From Quillaja saponaria (taxonomy: Eukaryota; Streptophyta; Magnoliopsida; Fabales; Quillajaceae), in NCBI GenBank assembly GCA_029379385.1, contig CM055611.1, positions 3,968,001-4,032,000 of the forward strand: a stretch of DNA of 64,000 bases, given 5' to 3'. The position numbers and the translations under genes were made by a program. Under the pieces are notes generated by a model. That model worked only from the letters and a program-made list of their open reading frames with translations. It had not been told where the DNA came from and did not search any database. Below are positions 24,235 through 35,170 of this stretch, in pieces; position 1 is the first letter of the stretch, and every line of letters starts with the position of its first letter.

Positions 24235-24890
24235 CAATGCCCAACCTCCCCTTCCTCTTGTAAATTTTAAGTCTACCAAAGAGCACCCGAGAACCCCTGA
24301 GCTCGAAGGACCACTCGAGCAGACCTTCCTACGAGTGGACCACCTGAGCTGACCTTGGATTAAAAAAAAAAAACCCAACATTAAGATATGCAATTTATAA
24401 TATGGGTGGGAAACATTTATAGGTATGACATTCCTTTTGTATGAATTAAATAGCTATCTTACCGTCTATGTATTGTGATTAAGCAATGAACTTACATTAT
24501 GGTTTCTATGCTTGCCAGAAGAATGGATGCTGATCCTACACATCTCTCCTTGATTTTGCAAGGTAAATTTAAACAAAATCATGCAGGAAACATAAATTTG
24601 AAAGATATAGGTAGCCAAAAGCATTTAGGCAATTGAATGCTGAATTTAACATGGCTTAATTTTAAATTATTCGAGAAAATTACATGAATTGTCATTTTAA
24701 TTTTAGCTTAAAAATGAGTTCTTGTGCTCTTCTGTTCTTTTTTCTTCCTTAATATTGAAAGCTTTTTTTTTCTATATATATATATAAACAAACTACCTGA
24801 TTTCTTACAACACTAAATAATTGAATATCCTTTCATATTAATACTTCTCATCCATTAACTTTTCTTCATGCTGAAATTCTTTTCTAAGTC
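24235..24890. other. Intergenic, no feature seen
   Basis: Between LTR copy B and the copia 5' LTR. A short GC-richer stretch at 24280-24355 is followed by a poly(A) run (24361-24372). ORF 24190-24393 spans the LTR edge and is not convincing. Confidence 0.5.
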
Positions 24891-24895
24891 TTTAA

Positions 24896-25361
24896 TGTTA
24901 GAAATTTCATGTGTGGGCTGCCATTAATTGTATGATTTTGTTTTAATAATAAAACGGGCTTAAGGTTTGGTCCATTTGAGACATGATGGTAAAAGCTCAT
25001 ATAGTTTATGTTATCATTTGGGATAAGGCTTAAGTACACTTCTTATCTGATTAGATGTGGATTGGCAATAAGTGTGAGCTGAGTGACTTTAGGAGTATTT
25101 AATGGGAGGACTCTTAGGGTTTTATCTGACATGAAATAGCTAGGTCCCCTCTCCTCTCTATATAAATGCATTTTGCCCCATTTAAACCTACCATCAAAAA
25201 ATACATAAAGTACGGAGAGGAAGACCTGGCTGTATGAGCAATTACTGAGTCGTAATTGGCTGAGATTCCAGATATCCGCTACTATGGCTCAATCAGGTAC
25301 GCAAACCTTATTATTAATGTGTTCTAAATTCATGTATGAGTTCCTGTATAAATTTATAACA
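24896..25361 (+). repeat. Copia 5' LTR
   Basis: TG...CA ended. A TATA box-like CTCTATATAAATGC lies at about 25157-25170, about 300 bp into the LTR, with the transcript start expected shortly after. It is near-identical in structure to the 3' LTR at 31011-31478. Confidence 0.95.
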
Positions 25362-25363
25362 TG

Positions 25364-25375
25364 TGGTATCATAGC
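25364..25375 (+). other. Primer binding site for initiator tRNA-Met
   Basis: TGGTATCATAGC two bases after the 5' LTR. The canonical plant copia site is TGGTATCAGAGC, complementary to the 3' end of initiator tRNA-Met, so there is one mismatch here. Confidence 0.85.
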
Positions 25376-26570
25376 CTAATTTACATAGATTTAGAACCTT
25401 GAAATTAATTTAATTGATCTAAAATAATAGGGTTCATTTAAGTCAGATTCTTATACTAAAAAATTGAAACCTTAAATGTATGAAATTGAATTCCTAACAT
25501 TAGGGGTTTTGTTTCTTTTCAAAATATCTTTAATTTGATATATTATTTGTATGATTTCATCAACTATAAGTTGAGAAATTTGAATTTTAAGATTCGGTTT
25601 GATATAAAAACGAATTTTAATTTTTGGATTAGAAAAGTTATGATTTCATGTTGTTTTGATCTATTATGATCATGGGTTTTACCTCTAGCATGTTTCTATA
25701 CTCATTAGAAACTAATTGGATGTGTGAAATCACATAATTTTTAGAAATTCTAATTAAAATATTTCGGGTTCAAAATTTTTCAATTTAATTGATTGACAAT
25801 TTTTCTTGATATATAGCATTAAATTTTTTGAGGGTTTTTGTTAGAATACTAATTTAAAGAAAAACCCATACAAAATTTGAGAAAAACCTTAAAAATTGTA
25901 GTGAAAATCTCACCTTTTCTGAAAATGGGTCAAAAAGATCCAAATATATACAGAACGGGTCAAGTTGACCCAGCTAGAGGTTGAAGAAGGTTTAACCAGT
26001 CTTGAGCGAATCCCACTAGCGTAAATGGATAGTGAGGTTCACCCTCGGTCTTCTGGTAGTCTTTTCTTACCAAATTTTTTATGATATTTTTTATTTGAAT
26101 TTTCCAATTTTATATTATGGTTATATTTGAAAAAATATATGCATAAATTATATTGTTAGTATATACTATTATGTTATGTTTAAAACTAATATAATTGCAC
26201 ATATTTAAATGTTGAGGCTTATTGGATTTACATTTTTTATATGTTTTAAAACTAAAAACAGTAGGTACTCTCCCTAATTAGAGATAAATATTATCGTACT
26301 CTCATGTTTTTAAAACATGTGTTAGTAGAAACTTTTGTTTTGATTCAATTTTGTTTAAAGTTTGCAACATGCATTAAGTGATCATTTGAGATACTTTTGA
26401 ATAGTATTTCAGTTAAGAGTGATAAATTGGAGTAATTAAATTTTCTCAGCTTGAAAAATCTTATAGGTTTATAGAGGTGGTTGCCACCAAAGTGGTCTAT
26501 ATGTATAGATTTATGAGATTTTCGAAAGCTATAGTACGGGATATTTCTTAAATTATTGTATATAATTTCC

Positions 26571-27010
26571 TGCCCAAAGGGGGTTATTATATATTTTAAT
26601 TTTGAAAATTACATGAAACATATGGTTTGGGGTATACCGGCCTAGAAGGTTTATCTGCCCAAAGGGGATAGACTTTTCAAAAGCTAGGATTCTCTAATTT
26701 AAGTTTCATGAGTTGATCATGAGATCCTAATAGCATGTTATATTCTCTACCCAAAGAGGAGTTTGTAATGATGCACTTTGGATTCATGTAAAATAAATTC
26801 TTATTCTTGATCATTTAGTACCCATTTTGATTGACATATTGCATTCCTGGCTTAGAAGGTTTATCTGCCCAAAGGAGATAGACTTTATGAAACCTGGGAT
26901 GCTTTCCGTGTTTTGGTTTCATGGGTTGAAGTGAGATCCTAATGGCATGTTGCATTCTCTGCCCAAAGGGGAGTTTGCAATGATGCGCCTTGGAATCATG
27001 AAGAATAAGT
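26571..27010. repeat. Degenerate repeats built on TGCCCAAAGG in the copia leader
   Basis: (C/T)TGCCCAAAGG-like cores occur at about 26571, 26651, 26740, 26861 and 26960. Two larger units of ~200 bp (26640-26845 and 26850-27020) each contain AGAAGGTTTATCTGCCCAAA, a GGATAGACTTT-like stretch, GAGATCCTAATxGCATGTT and CCCAAAG(A/G)GGAGTTTG. They lie between the 5' LTR and the recognisable pol region, so they are a tandem duplication in the leader or gag region. Confidence 0.75.
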
Positions 27011-28124
27011 TTTATTTTTGTTATTAATTACTCTAATTCTTTGGCATGTTGCATTCTTTTATTTTGAATCATCACATTTGTTGCTAGCATTGATACTTAG
27101 AAATAAGTTTTTGGAAAATGGGAGAAATCTAATAGGTTAAGCCTTATCCGCCTCAAAATGTCTATCTCTTAACACCTCATGAGTGGTTTGTCTGAAACTG
27201 AGGGTGGCTTTTAAGTTTCTCAGTTCAAATGTAGATGTAGCAAATACCTTTAGGGTAAGTTAAAACATATTTACCATAAGAAAATCAGGATGCTGAAAGG
27301 CATGGTAACGGTCAGAAATCTAATGTAGGCAGTTCTAAGTTTGTCATGAAAATGGACCTAATGTGCTTCTAGTGAAGTTCGAGAGGTTATGTGAAGGCAT
27401 ATTGCCTTAAATTCATGTCTTGATTATAAAACCAAGAAATGTGTTTAAAAAGAACCTAAGCATATTAAAGATAAAACCTTGAGTCTTGAATAACGTCAAA
27501 ATAGATTCAATAGAGTAGTCTTTTTTATGACTCAAAAGTCATTTTAAACATATAGGTGGAAATTTGATTTTAATTTCCTTACTGGACAAAATGGTCATTT
27601 TATTTTTGATTTGGATAATTTTAAAGTTCAAAATTTTTGGTGGATGTGTTTAACTCTTCCAAAAGTAATACTTCTCATTTCAAGAAAATTTATTTCCAAA
27701 ATATTTCTAATTAAAGAAAAATCCTAGATATTTTAGCATAAACATCTAGGTCAAATTTAAGGGAAAGAGATAAAAATCTCATAAAAGATATTATTCCCTT
27801 TACTTATTTTGGAAACTTAAGGTTTTGGGTTAAGTGCGTCAGAAGTAAATTGACCAAAATAATGAAAAATGGGAAAAATTAAATTTCAAGTCTCTTAGAG
27901 ATTTTTCACACTGATTTTAGTGAATTTTATTCCACCGATTGGCAAGAAAAATATATATATATTTTTTTATCACTTTCATTGATAACTTTTCCCGTTTTGG
28001 TTTTTATACTTGATTAAGTAAAATTCTGATTGTTTTGAAAATTTTAAAATTTTTAAAATTGAAGTTGAAATACAATTGGGAAATGTTATTAAAACTTTAA
28101 GATCTGATCGCTGGTGGTAGTATT

Positions 28125-30040
28125 ATGGCAAACATGATGTTGATAGACATGAGATTGTTTGCTAGGTACATACTAGAGTGTGGGTTTTTAACCTATTATA
28201 CCATGCTTGGTAGCCTTGAACAAGTGTTGTGGTCGAAAGGACATACTTATATCTTTAAGGACATGATTAGAAATATGATGAATATGTCAAACTTCTCTGA
28301 ATACTTTTAGGGTAAAGTCCCTAAATAATTAGGTTACCAGTAAATCAAGGTTTAAAACACCTTTTTAACTTGTAGGCTAGGAGAAAATCTAAATTGAATC
28401 CTTTTTCGTGTCTAAGGTTGTCAAACTGAAATAAAATTATATAACACAAATGAGAAGAAAATCGTTTTATTTTCTACTCACTTGTTGCTTTACTAGTTAT
28501 CTAAATCATTTTGAGGGAGATATAGTTCTATCCACGCGTGAAACCAAGATAGTAGTATATCACACTACTAAATTCTTAGAATTTGATTTGTTGAGTTGAA
28601 AAGGTTTTCAACTACTAGTAAAGAAAGAAAAATAAATTTGTCATATTTCACATATATATCTTGTCACTAACTACATCACGTAACATGTGGTGAGAATAGG
28701 TGATGGGGGAAGTTAAGAATAATTGAAAATGCATCACCCATTCTAGTTAAAATTGTCGCATTTGTTTTTGGTGTAGCTCATTAACATTTGAATATAGTTG
28801 CATAAGCACCTGTCTCCTTAACATTTGGTGTATGGGAGTTGGTTAAACTTCCGTGGTTTTCTATACTCATTGGGTGCAAGTGAATTTGTAAGATTAAGAA
28901 TAATTCAAATCAGGAGATTGAGTGTTTCAAAGTAAAGCTTGTAATTTAGGGTTTTTCACTCAAAAGAATGTTTCATTTTAGCGAGACTTTCTCTACTGTC
29001 TCAACTAAAATAATAATATAATAAATAAATAAAATTCTTTTTGGTGATCATGACCTTAGTGACTCATTTATCAACCTTAGAGTTATTTCAGATGGATGTG
29101 AAAACATCTATCTTGAATGGAAACCTTATAAAGCATGTTTACATAGTGAAGGTTTCAAATAGAATAGAGGTAATAATATTATTTGTATGTTTAACAAATC
29201 AATCAAATAGTCTCCAACAAGCATTTAAATAATGGATTATTGAAATTTTGATGAGGTAATCACCTCATTTTAGTTATGTTAAGAAGAAGGTTGATAAATG
29301 AATATACACTAAGGTCAATGGGAGCTAGTTTATCATATTGATTTAGTAACACTGATTTAATGAATATATCTTAAAGTCAGTGGGAGCAAGTTTATCATAT
29401 CCTGATAATGGTCAATGATATCTTGCTTGTTATCAATAGTGATATTAACTTATTTTGTGAGACAAAGTTGATATTGTCTAAGCCTTTGGCATGAAGGATA
29501 TTAGGGAAACATCTTTTGTTCTTGGTGTTGAGATACACCAGATTAGATCTCACCCTTGTTAGGTTTTCTCTAGTAAACCTATATTGATATAATGTTGTAT
29601 AAATTCAATATATATAAATGCAAGACTAGGGATGTGCCTGTTGTCAAAAATGACAAGTTTAGTTTAAATTAGTATCTCGTTAATAAGTTTCAGAGAAAGT
29701 CCATGAGAAATGTGTTTCATGCTAGTGCAATTGGAAGCTTGTATGCTTTGATTTGTACTAGCTCTGACATTGCTTTTGCAATGGGAGTTTTTGGCACAGT
29801 CAAATCCAAGATCAGTACATAGGTTATGAAGTATTTACAGAGAACCAAAGTTTTATGCTAATGCATATAATGATTGATCGCCTTAAATTAATTGGTTACT
29901 CTGATTCTGACTTTGCTAATTGCAAAGATGATCTTAAATCTACTTCAAGATATATTTTCATGTTGATTTTAGGAGATGTATCTGGAATTGTTCCAAGCAA
30001 AAGTTTCTTTCACTATACAAGCATAGTATGTGGTTGAATA
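28125..30040 (+). pseudogene. Copia pol remnants: integrase, reverse transcriptase, RNase H
   Basis: 28125-28310 resembles the C-terminal half of the integrase core (ARYILECGFLTYYTM, then KDMIRNMMNMSNF). 29041-29180 is the start of the RT (FQMDVKTSILNGNL, matching the family's QMDVKTAFLNG). 29408-29530 has NDILLVINSD at the YVDD site, followed by FGMKDI and TSFVLGVEIH. 29700-29850 has ASAIGSLYALICTSSDIAFA. 29855-30037 is RNase H-like (LIGYSDSDFANC, KSTSRYIFML). Many stops and frameshifts separate the pieces and gag is not recognisable, so the copy is non-autonomous. Confidence 0.88.
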
Positions 30041-30997
30041 ACATGATAATTTATCTTCGTGTGGTTGTCTCGATTTTAAAATGCTTAAGATCTATTATAA
30101 AAATAGTTCTACCATGTTCTTCTTAAAGAACAATAAGATTTCTAGTGAATCGAGAGGCGACGACTAGAGATTTTATATAAAATAAAATAAAATAAATAAA
30201 TGAGACATTGTTTTTGAACATACTGATACAGTAAACTGTTGGCAGATCCTTTAACCAAAAAACTTAAAACTGTGATTTTTAAAAGTCATGTTCATAACAT
30301 GAATATTGTGAAGTCCTTTGATATTTTTGGTTAGTGGGAGTTTGCGTTGTTTTGTTCAAACTAGCTAGCATGTTATATATGTTATTTTATGCTTGTTTAC
30401 ATCCTTGTTGGATGGTACGTTTTATTAATGAAGATAATAGTTATTTTCATTATGATATGATTAATATTGCATGTACACATATGGTTATTTATGACATGTC
30501 ATTGCATTAAAATCTTAAGACTTTGTGTTTGTTTTAAGTGTGACAGTTTTGTCAATTTGGAGATATGTCTCAAATGACACTGATTGGATATCTCAAGATG
30601 GTTGTTGAGATATACAAGCTTAAAATTAAGCTTAAGTGATTTCTAAGTGCTTTGGAAAGTATCCAGTTTTAATGAAATCACTAGAGGACCGACAATGAAA
30701 ATAGCTATATGTTGATCACATTTAGATGCTATTTTTCTTGCCACACTACCACATCTAGATCCATTGCAGATTAGGTTGTTGGTATTTGTAACCATGGATT
30801 GGTATTGTGTCGTTTAAGTGGCATAATGATTGCCATGATTCGGTATTAGTAACTTAGTTGGGCTGGATTGTTTGAAGTGCGTCTCAGGACCTAAATTTTT
30901 CTTTTAAAATTGTGGCCACATAGAAGTTACACCTTGCCCGAGAGTCATTTTCTAAAAATATGTTTTTCAAAAATTTTAAACTACAATTAATGATTGC

Positions 30998-31010
30998 CCA
31001 AGTGGGAGAA
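30998..31010 (+). other. Polypurine tract of the copia element
   Basis: CCAAGTGGGAGAA ends immediately before the 3' LTR start at 31011. AAGTGGGAGA directly upstream of TGTTA is the usual plus-strand primer site of plant copia elements. Confidence 0.85.
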
Positions 31011-31478
31011 TGTTAGAAATTCCATGTGTGGGCTGCCATTAACTGTATGGTTTTGTTTTAATAATAAAACGGGCTTAAGGTTTGGTCCATTTGAGACATA
31101 CTGGTAAAAGCCCATATAGTTTATGTGATCATTTGGGATAAGGCTTAAGTACACTTCTTATCTGATTAGATGTGGATTGGCAATAAGTGTGGGCTGAGTG
31201 ACTTTAGGAGTCTTTAATGGGAGGACTCTTAGGGATTTTATCTGACATGAAATAGTTAGCTCCACTCTCCTCTCTATATATATGCATCTTGTCCACATTG
31301 AAAGCTGCGATCAAAAAATACATAGAGTACGAAGAGGAAGACCTGGCTGTGTGAGCAATTACTGAGACGTGCTTAGCTGAGATTCCATATATCCGCTGCT
31401 ATGGCTCAATCAGGTACGCAAACCTTATTATTAATGTGTTCTAAATTCATGTATGAGATCCTGTATAAATTTATAACA
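31011..31478 (+). repeat. Copia 3' LTR
   Basis: 468 bp, same ends as the 5' LTR. TATA-like CTATATATATGC lies at about 31277. Target duplication TTTAA follows at 31479-31483. Confidence 0.95.
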
Positions 31479-31604
31479 TTTAATACCAATATTTTCTCTT
31501 ACTACTTCTACTTACATAATTTCAATATATACTCCTCTAAACTTTTTTGGTCCGCCAACATGACTATTTGAGCATACCTTTCAGAAGTTGTGAACCCTTA
31601 TTTG

Positions 31605-31835
31605 AGCTTAGTCATATTGACTTGTAAAAGAAGCTTCACAAAGACCAAGCATTATTAACAGAAGACTAGTACACATTTCTTCCCCTTCTCTCTGTAATTT
31701 GACATGAGTCACAAAATTAAGAACAGCATGGACGTGGAAAAGAATACAACCATGAGAATTAAACCACACGAATAGTGTGATAGAACAGTCTGGTGCTACG
31801 CTGTCCAAGATTTGAACGATCACACCTATGAAGCA
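31605..31835. repeat. Two-copy module (other copy at 53700-53935)
   Basis: Shared landmarks in the same orientation: TTCTTCCCCTTCTCTCT / TTTTTCCCTTCTCTCT, GAGTCACA, GTGGACGTGGA-like, AACCATGAGAA / TACCATGAGAACCAAACCAC, and GCTGTCCAAGATTTGAAC. Minus-strand ORFs exist in both (31608-31823 and 53717-53926) and both contain a VQILDS-like start, but they diverge after that. I do not recognise the element. Confidence 0.65.
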
Positions 31836-32406
31836 TGAAAATGGATATTATATCAGATGCGAACATATGATAATTTCTTAAAAACAAATATATTATAAAT
31901 TTGGTACATGTCTAATTATATTTATAAAATATAAAATTGATACTTGAATATTGGAAAAAATAATATTGATACGGTAATGTATTAAATTTAATACTTGATT
32001 GACACGTTAGCTAATATATTAATTTAATACTTGAGTATATAATACATCATCCAATCTATTAACACCATACCATCTTTTGGTTATTATTAGTAAAAATTAT
32101 GTTGTCACATCACCCTTTCTTATTCACGTCACTTTCTCTTTGCTCATTCTTTTGTTACCTGTAACCATTACCTGAATTTTGTTGCCATAACTATTAATGC
32201 TGATAATTTTTAAGAACTCAAATCTTCACCAAAGGCCTCTGCAAATGGAGGATCTATCAGATATAAAAACGTCAAAGTTTGCTTCTCAAACCCTAGAGGG
32301 CTTCTCACAGATACGGATCCTCTGTCCTCAAATCCTATCTCATAATCTAAAGTGCTGCCATGTGTCCTTTTGTAATTTGAATTACGTGATGCATTAGGAT
32401 TGAATA

Positions 32407-32634
32407 TTATTCCCAACATTGCCTTCCCGTCCAAAGCCAATATATTACAAAGCCACCGCCGCAGACAATACTCCAGCAACAGAAAAGTCAAGCAGAAAAG
32501 CAAATCATGAGAAGAAATTGGTTGATTTTAGAGGACTGAAGCACGAGAACCCAAATGCAAATCAATCCCTTCCAGCAGAGCAACGGGAACTTCAGATTGG
32601 CAAATATTCATGTTCACACAATAACGGTACATAG
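32407..32634 (+). CDS. ORF of unknown function inside an insertion, no ATG
   Basis: An open frame runs about 75 codons to TAG at 32632-32634. Translated residues include RPKPIYYKATAADN, EKSSRKANHEKKLVDFRGL and NQSLPAEQRELQIGKYS, which look like real protein: hydrophilic, varied, no simple repeat. No in-frame ATG opens it; the first candidates are TTG at 32419 or an upstream exon. It lies in the 480-bp segment (32223-32705) present at this F-box locus but missing at the pseudogene 2 locus, so it may be a captured exon or a cDNA fragment. The antisense ORF 32210-32503 is less protein-like. Family unknown. Confidence 0.3.
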   Translation, partial: LFPTLPSRPKPIYYKATAADNTPATEKSSRKANHEKKLVDFRGLKHENPNANQSLPAEQRELQIGKYSCSHNNGT

Positions 32635-32914
32635 TGTAAATATTCCAAAGAAGTTAGCACACTTCATCAATTCAAGAATCAGAGTTATAATCATTTATAA
32701 ATTTTAAAATATTAAACATCGTTAAATATCATTCTAAAATAGGATACGTGTTCTTGCAAGCCAATACTTCGTCCGAAAATCTTAAACCATTATAAAATCC
32801 ACACAGTAGTACAACTTTTGAGGTGGAAAAGTTTACTAAACAAGAAGTAAAACTAGAAAGCATAAAAGGTTGAAATAGGAAGACAAAAAGAACTAATTAT
32901 TGAAACAAACAAGT

Positions 32915-34090
32915 CTAAGGAAAATTTGGAAAGACCCACAGAGGTGGGGCAACACGACAATAGGATGGAGGGTTAAAGAGTGGCTCAATGCTTCCATCCA
33001 CCATGTTCCAAACACCCATGTCTCTACCTCCTCCCCTCTCTGTTAAGTCTGAGTAGAGTCCATATGCACCATTTTCAATTACATAGAAGTCTTCAGTATC
33101 ATCGGTGAAGTATATAGAGTTAGCCTTACAACCACAAATACTCCAAGCATTGACAGAAATAGATGAATTATGACCCACGAATAAAGCTCTGTTCTCCAAA
33201 GATTCCAACCTTGTCCAGCTTCTATTACTTATATTCAGCTCAAACACCAGAAACTGAGTAGTTCCATATGCATAAATTTCAGTACCTTCGTATGTACGAA
33301 TTACACCACTTTCAAACATTGCTTCTACCCCTATTCGCAAAACAGCCAACAGCTTCCCTGATGATTCCACAAGGTACGCCCGTTCAATATGAGGGACAAA
33401 TCTTTCAACTTGGATGCGAAACAATATTGTCGCTTTTGGTTCTGATCCTTCAATATCACAAACCCAAATGTAGCCCCTCCAATTAAGACCATAAATATTT
33501 CCTTCGTAACAAGTAACATCAGAAAAACTATGAGTCTCTTTAATCACAGTCCAAGCATTATCTCCAAGTTTAGCAAAAGCTAATCTATCAGAATCAAAAA
33601 CAATAATGACTTTAAAGTCGGATGTCAATGAAGGGTTTGCAGTTAAGAGAGCTCTATTTATAACCATAGGAAACGAAGTATTCTCTAAAGCACTCTCGGG
33701 CACGGTCCTCAAATTGGGTAGTTGAAATTGAACCCTTGACAGGAGATGCAGCAGATTTAAACCAAAATCTTCTCCGGCTGTAATAAGCCATCCTTGTGGA
33801 AAAGAAAAACAAAATTTGCCTTGAGCTTCTGGTAGTTGTAGATAACGAGTATTACCTTTAGCCAAGCTGAAAAACCCACGCTTGTTAGTATCTTCTTCTT
33901 CTGCTAACATCAACCATATGACCTGCGGCGGCAATTGCTTGATTAGATCCTTACCTTGAATATAAATAGATCTCCAAGAGGTACAAACTTCACCAAAAAC
34001 GACTGAGCCAGTGAAATCCTCACACGAAGAAATTAATTTCTTCAAAATAAGAAGTAGGATATCAGGAAGAAGATTTGCCCAATTACCCAT
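32915..34090 (-). CDS. F-box/DUF295 protein (KIB1-4-type beta-propeller), intact
   Basis: An intronless 391-residue protein, a normal length for this family. Residues 1-45 form the F-box (NWANLLPDILLLILKKL, then VCTSWRSI), which would bind a SKP1-like subunit of an SCF ubiquitin ligase. The rest is a DUF295/KIB-type beta-propeller for substrate binding: WLMLAEE near 60, KRGFFSLAKGNTRYL near 72, GWLITAGEDFGLNLLHLLSRVQ near 100, then SDFKVIIVF, DVTCYEGNIYGL and, near the end, NSIYFTDDTEDFY and DMGVWNMVDGSIEPLF. The start is chosen because the ATG directly precedes the F-box and is shared with pseudogene 1. A TA-rich TATA region lies ~115-135 bp upstream (34205-34226). It is the only undamaged member of the local family. 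Its substrate cannot be told from sequence. Confidence 0.9.
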   Translation of the reverse strand: MGNWANLLPDILLLILKKLISSCEDFTGSVVFGEVCTSWRSIYIQGKDLIKQLPPQVIWLMLAEEEDTNKRGFFSLAKGNTRYLQLPEAQGKFCFSFPQGWLITAGEDFGLNLLHLLSRVQFQLPNLRTVPESALENTSFPMVINRALLTANPSLTSDFKVIIVFDSDRLAFAKLGDNAWTVIKETHSFSDVTCYEGNIYGLNWRGYIWVCDIEGSEPKATILFRIQVERFVPHIERAYLVESSGKLLAVLRIGVEAMFESGVIRTYEGTEIYAYGTTQFLVFELNISNRSWTRLESLENRALFVGHNSSISVNAWSICGCKANSIYFTDDTEDFYVIENGAYGLYSDLTERGGGRDMGVWNMVDGSIEPLFNPPSYCRVAPPLWVFPNFP

Positions 34091-34204
34091 TATTTAGATA
34101 ATAAGAATGAAAAGAAATAGATTGGAGATTGGAGGACAATTTCAGAACCCTAAGACTAAAGCCTCAAACTTAGCCAATTCTGTTCACAAACTTTCACTAG
34201 CGCT

Positions 34205-34227
34205 TATATATATATATATATATATGT
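34205..34227 (-). promoter_or_regulatory. Putative TATA region of the F-box gene
   Basis: A (TA)n run about 120 bp upstream of the F-box ATG. The same position in the pseudogene 1 flank (12100-12113) has ATAGACATATATATG, followed in both by an ATCACACC-like motif. Microsatellite and core promoter cannot be told apart by sequence. Confidence 0.35.
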
Positions 34228-35170
34228 AATCACACCACCGCCTTTCATCAACCCTAACCCTATGATTAAAGCCTCAAAATTAAAAGAAAAAAACTATAAA
34301 TTTATTTTTTAAAGACCTTAGCATAAAGTAATATTTTTTATTAATTATAAATTTTTTAATATATAAGTTAATTTTAATTAAAAATATTTATAACATAAAT
34401 ACGATTTACATTCAAAGCATGTTCCACACATGCTAGAATATTTAAATTTAGAAAACCAAAATAAATTTATGATATATTAATTAATTAGAGAATAAAACTT
34501 ACAATAATTAATAAAATGTTGACAATCTTCCTTTTCATATTTTACAACCAAAAAATATATATTATTTTTTCAGAAGTATAAATAAATGAATATATATATA
34601 TATATATTATTGATTATTGAATTTGTCTTTAAATTCAAATAGATTAAATTTAAAAAAAAATTCATATCATAAAAAACTTCTAATCTTATTTGATTTAATA
34701 TTCAAATTTAATGCAACTTACATGTATTGCATATTATTTTCTTTTTATTTTATTAGAAATAATTTGTTAGTAATAAAAAATTCTTTTAACAAAATAAATT
34801 TAAAAAATAAAGGCTAGTATAAAAACATAAGTATTAAGATTCATAAAGCAAAAACTAAAAAATAAAACTTTTTGGTATTTTATATATATACACATAAAAT
34901 ATCAGCTTCTTTTTTCATATTCCTCCCCAAACACGGACACATACAAAGTATAATGGAAAACCCGATGTAAGTGCTAAAATATCATTTCGATGTACACCAT
35001 TGATTAGTTTGGAAACATAAACATTACGGAAACAGTATAAAACTTCATAAACATAAAAAAATATTAAAGTATCATATAATATTTTTTTGTATACAATTGA
35101 GATGTTTGAAGGTTTGAAATAAAGATATAAATATATGGGTCAATAAAAAATAATAAAAATAAAAACACAA
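34228..35170. repeat. F-box 5' flank (block 3), rearranged
   Basis: 34280-34600 corresponds to the distal end of blocks 1 and 2 (near 7790-8000 and 20900-21190: ATACGATTxACAT, CATGTTCxACACATG, CTTTTCATATTTTxCAACCA). 34930-35170 corresponds to their beginning (CAAAGTxTxATGG, then GTACACCATTGAT and GGGTCAATAAAAAAT). The order is therefore permuted relative to the other loci, as expected at a junction of head-to-tail duplicates. ORF 34617-34817 is AT noise. Confidence 0.6.

Larger units (their letters stand above)
24896..31478 (+). mobile_element. Complete Ty1/copia LTR retrotransposon, 6583 bp, coding region decayed
   Basis: Two LTRs (24896-25361 and 31011-31478) of 466 and 468 bp start TGTTAGAAATT and end TTATAACA. 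The 5-bp target duplication TTTAA is perfect (24891-24895 and 31479-31483). A primer binding site follows the 5' LTR and a polypurine tract precedes the 3' LTR. Integrase, reverse transcriptase and RNase H fragments lie in copia order (integrase before RT) on the plus strand between about 28125 and 30040. By eye the LTRs differ at roughly 30 positions, so the insertion is not recent. Confidence 0.95.
31479..32914. other. 3' flank of the intact F-box gene; holds a two-copy module and an inserted ORF
   Basis: 31600-31835 matches 53700-53935 (see separate entry). 32175-32222 and 32705-32850 match 17331-17370 and 17405-17530, the flank of pseudogene 2. The ~480 bp between (32223-32705) is absent at that locus. 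31850-32160 is AT-rich with nothing visible. Confidence 0.6.

Noticed and set aside
33268..33519. Small ORFs overlapping the intact F-box gene in other frames
   Set aside because: Shadows of the 391-residue frame.
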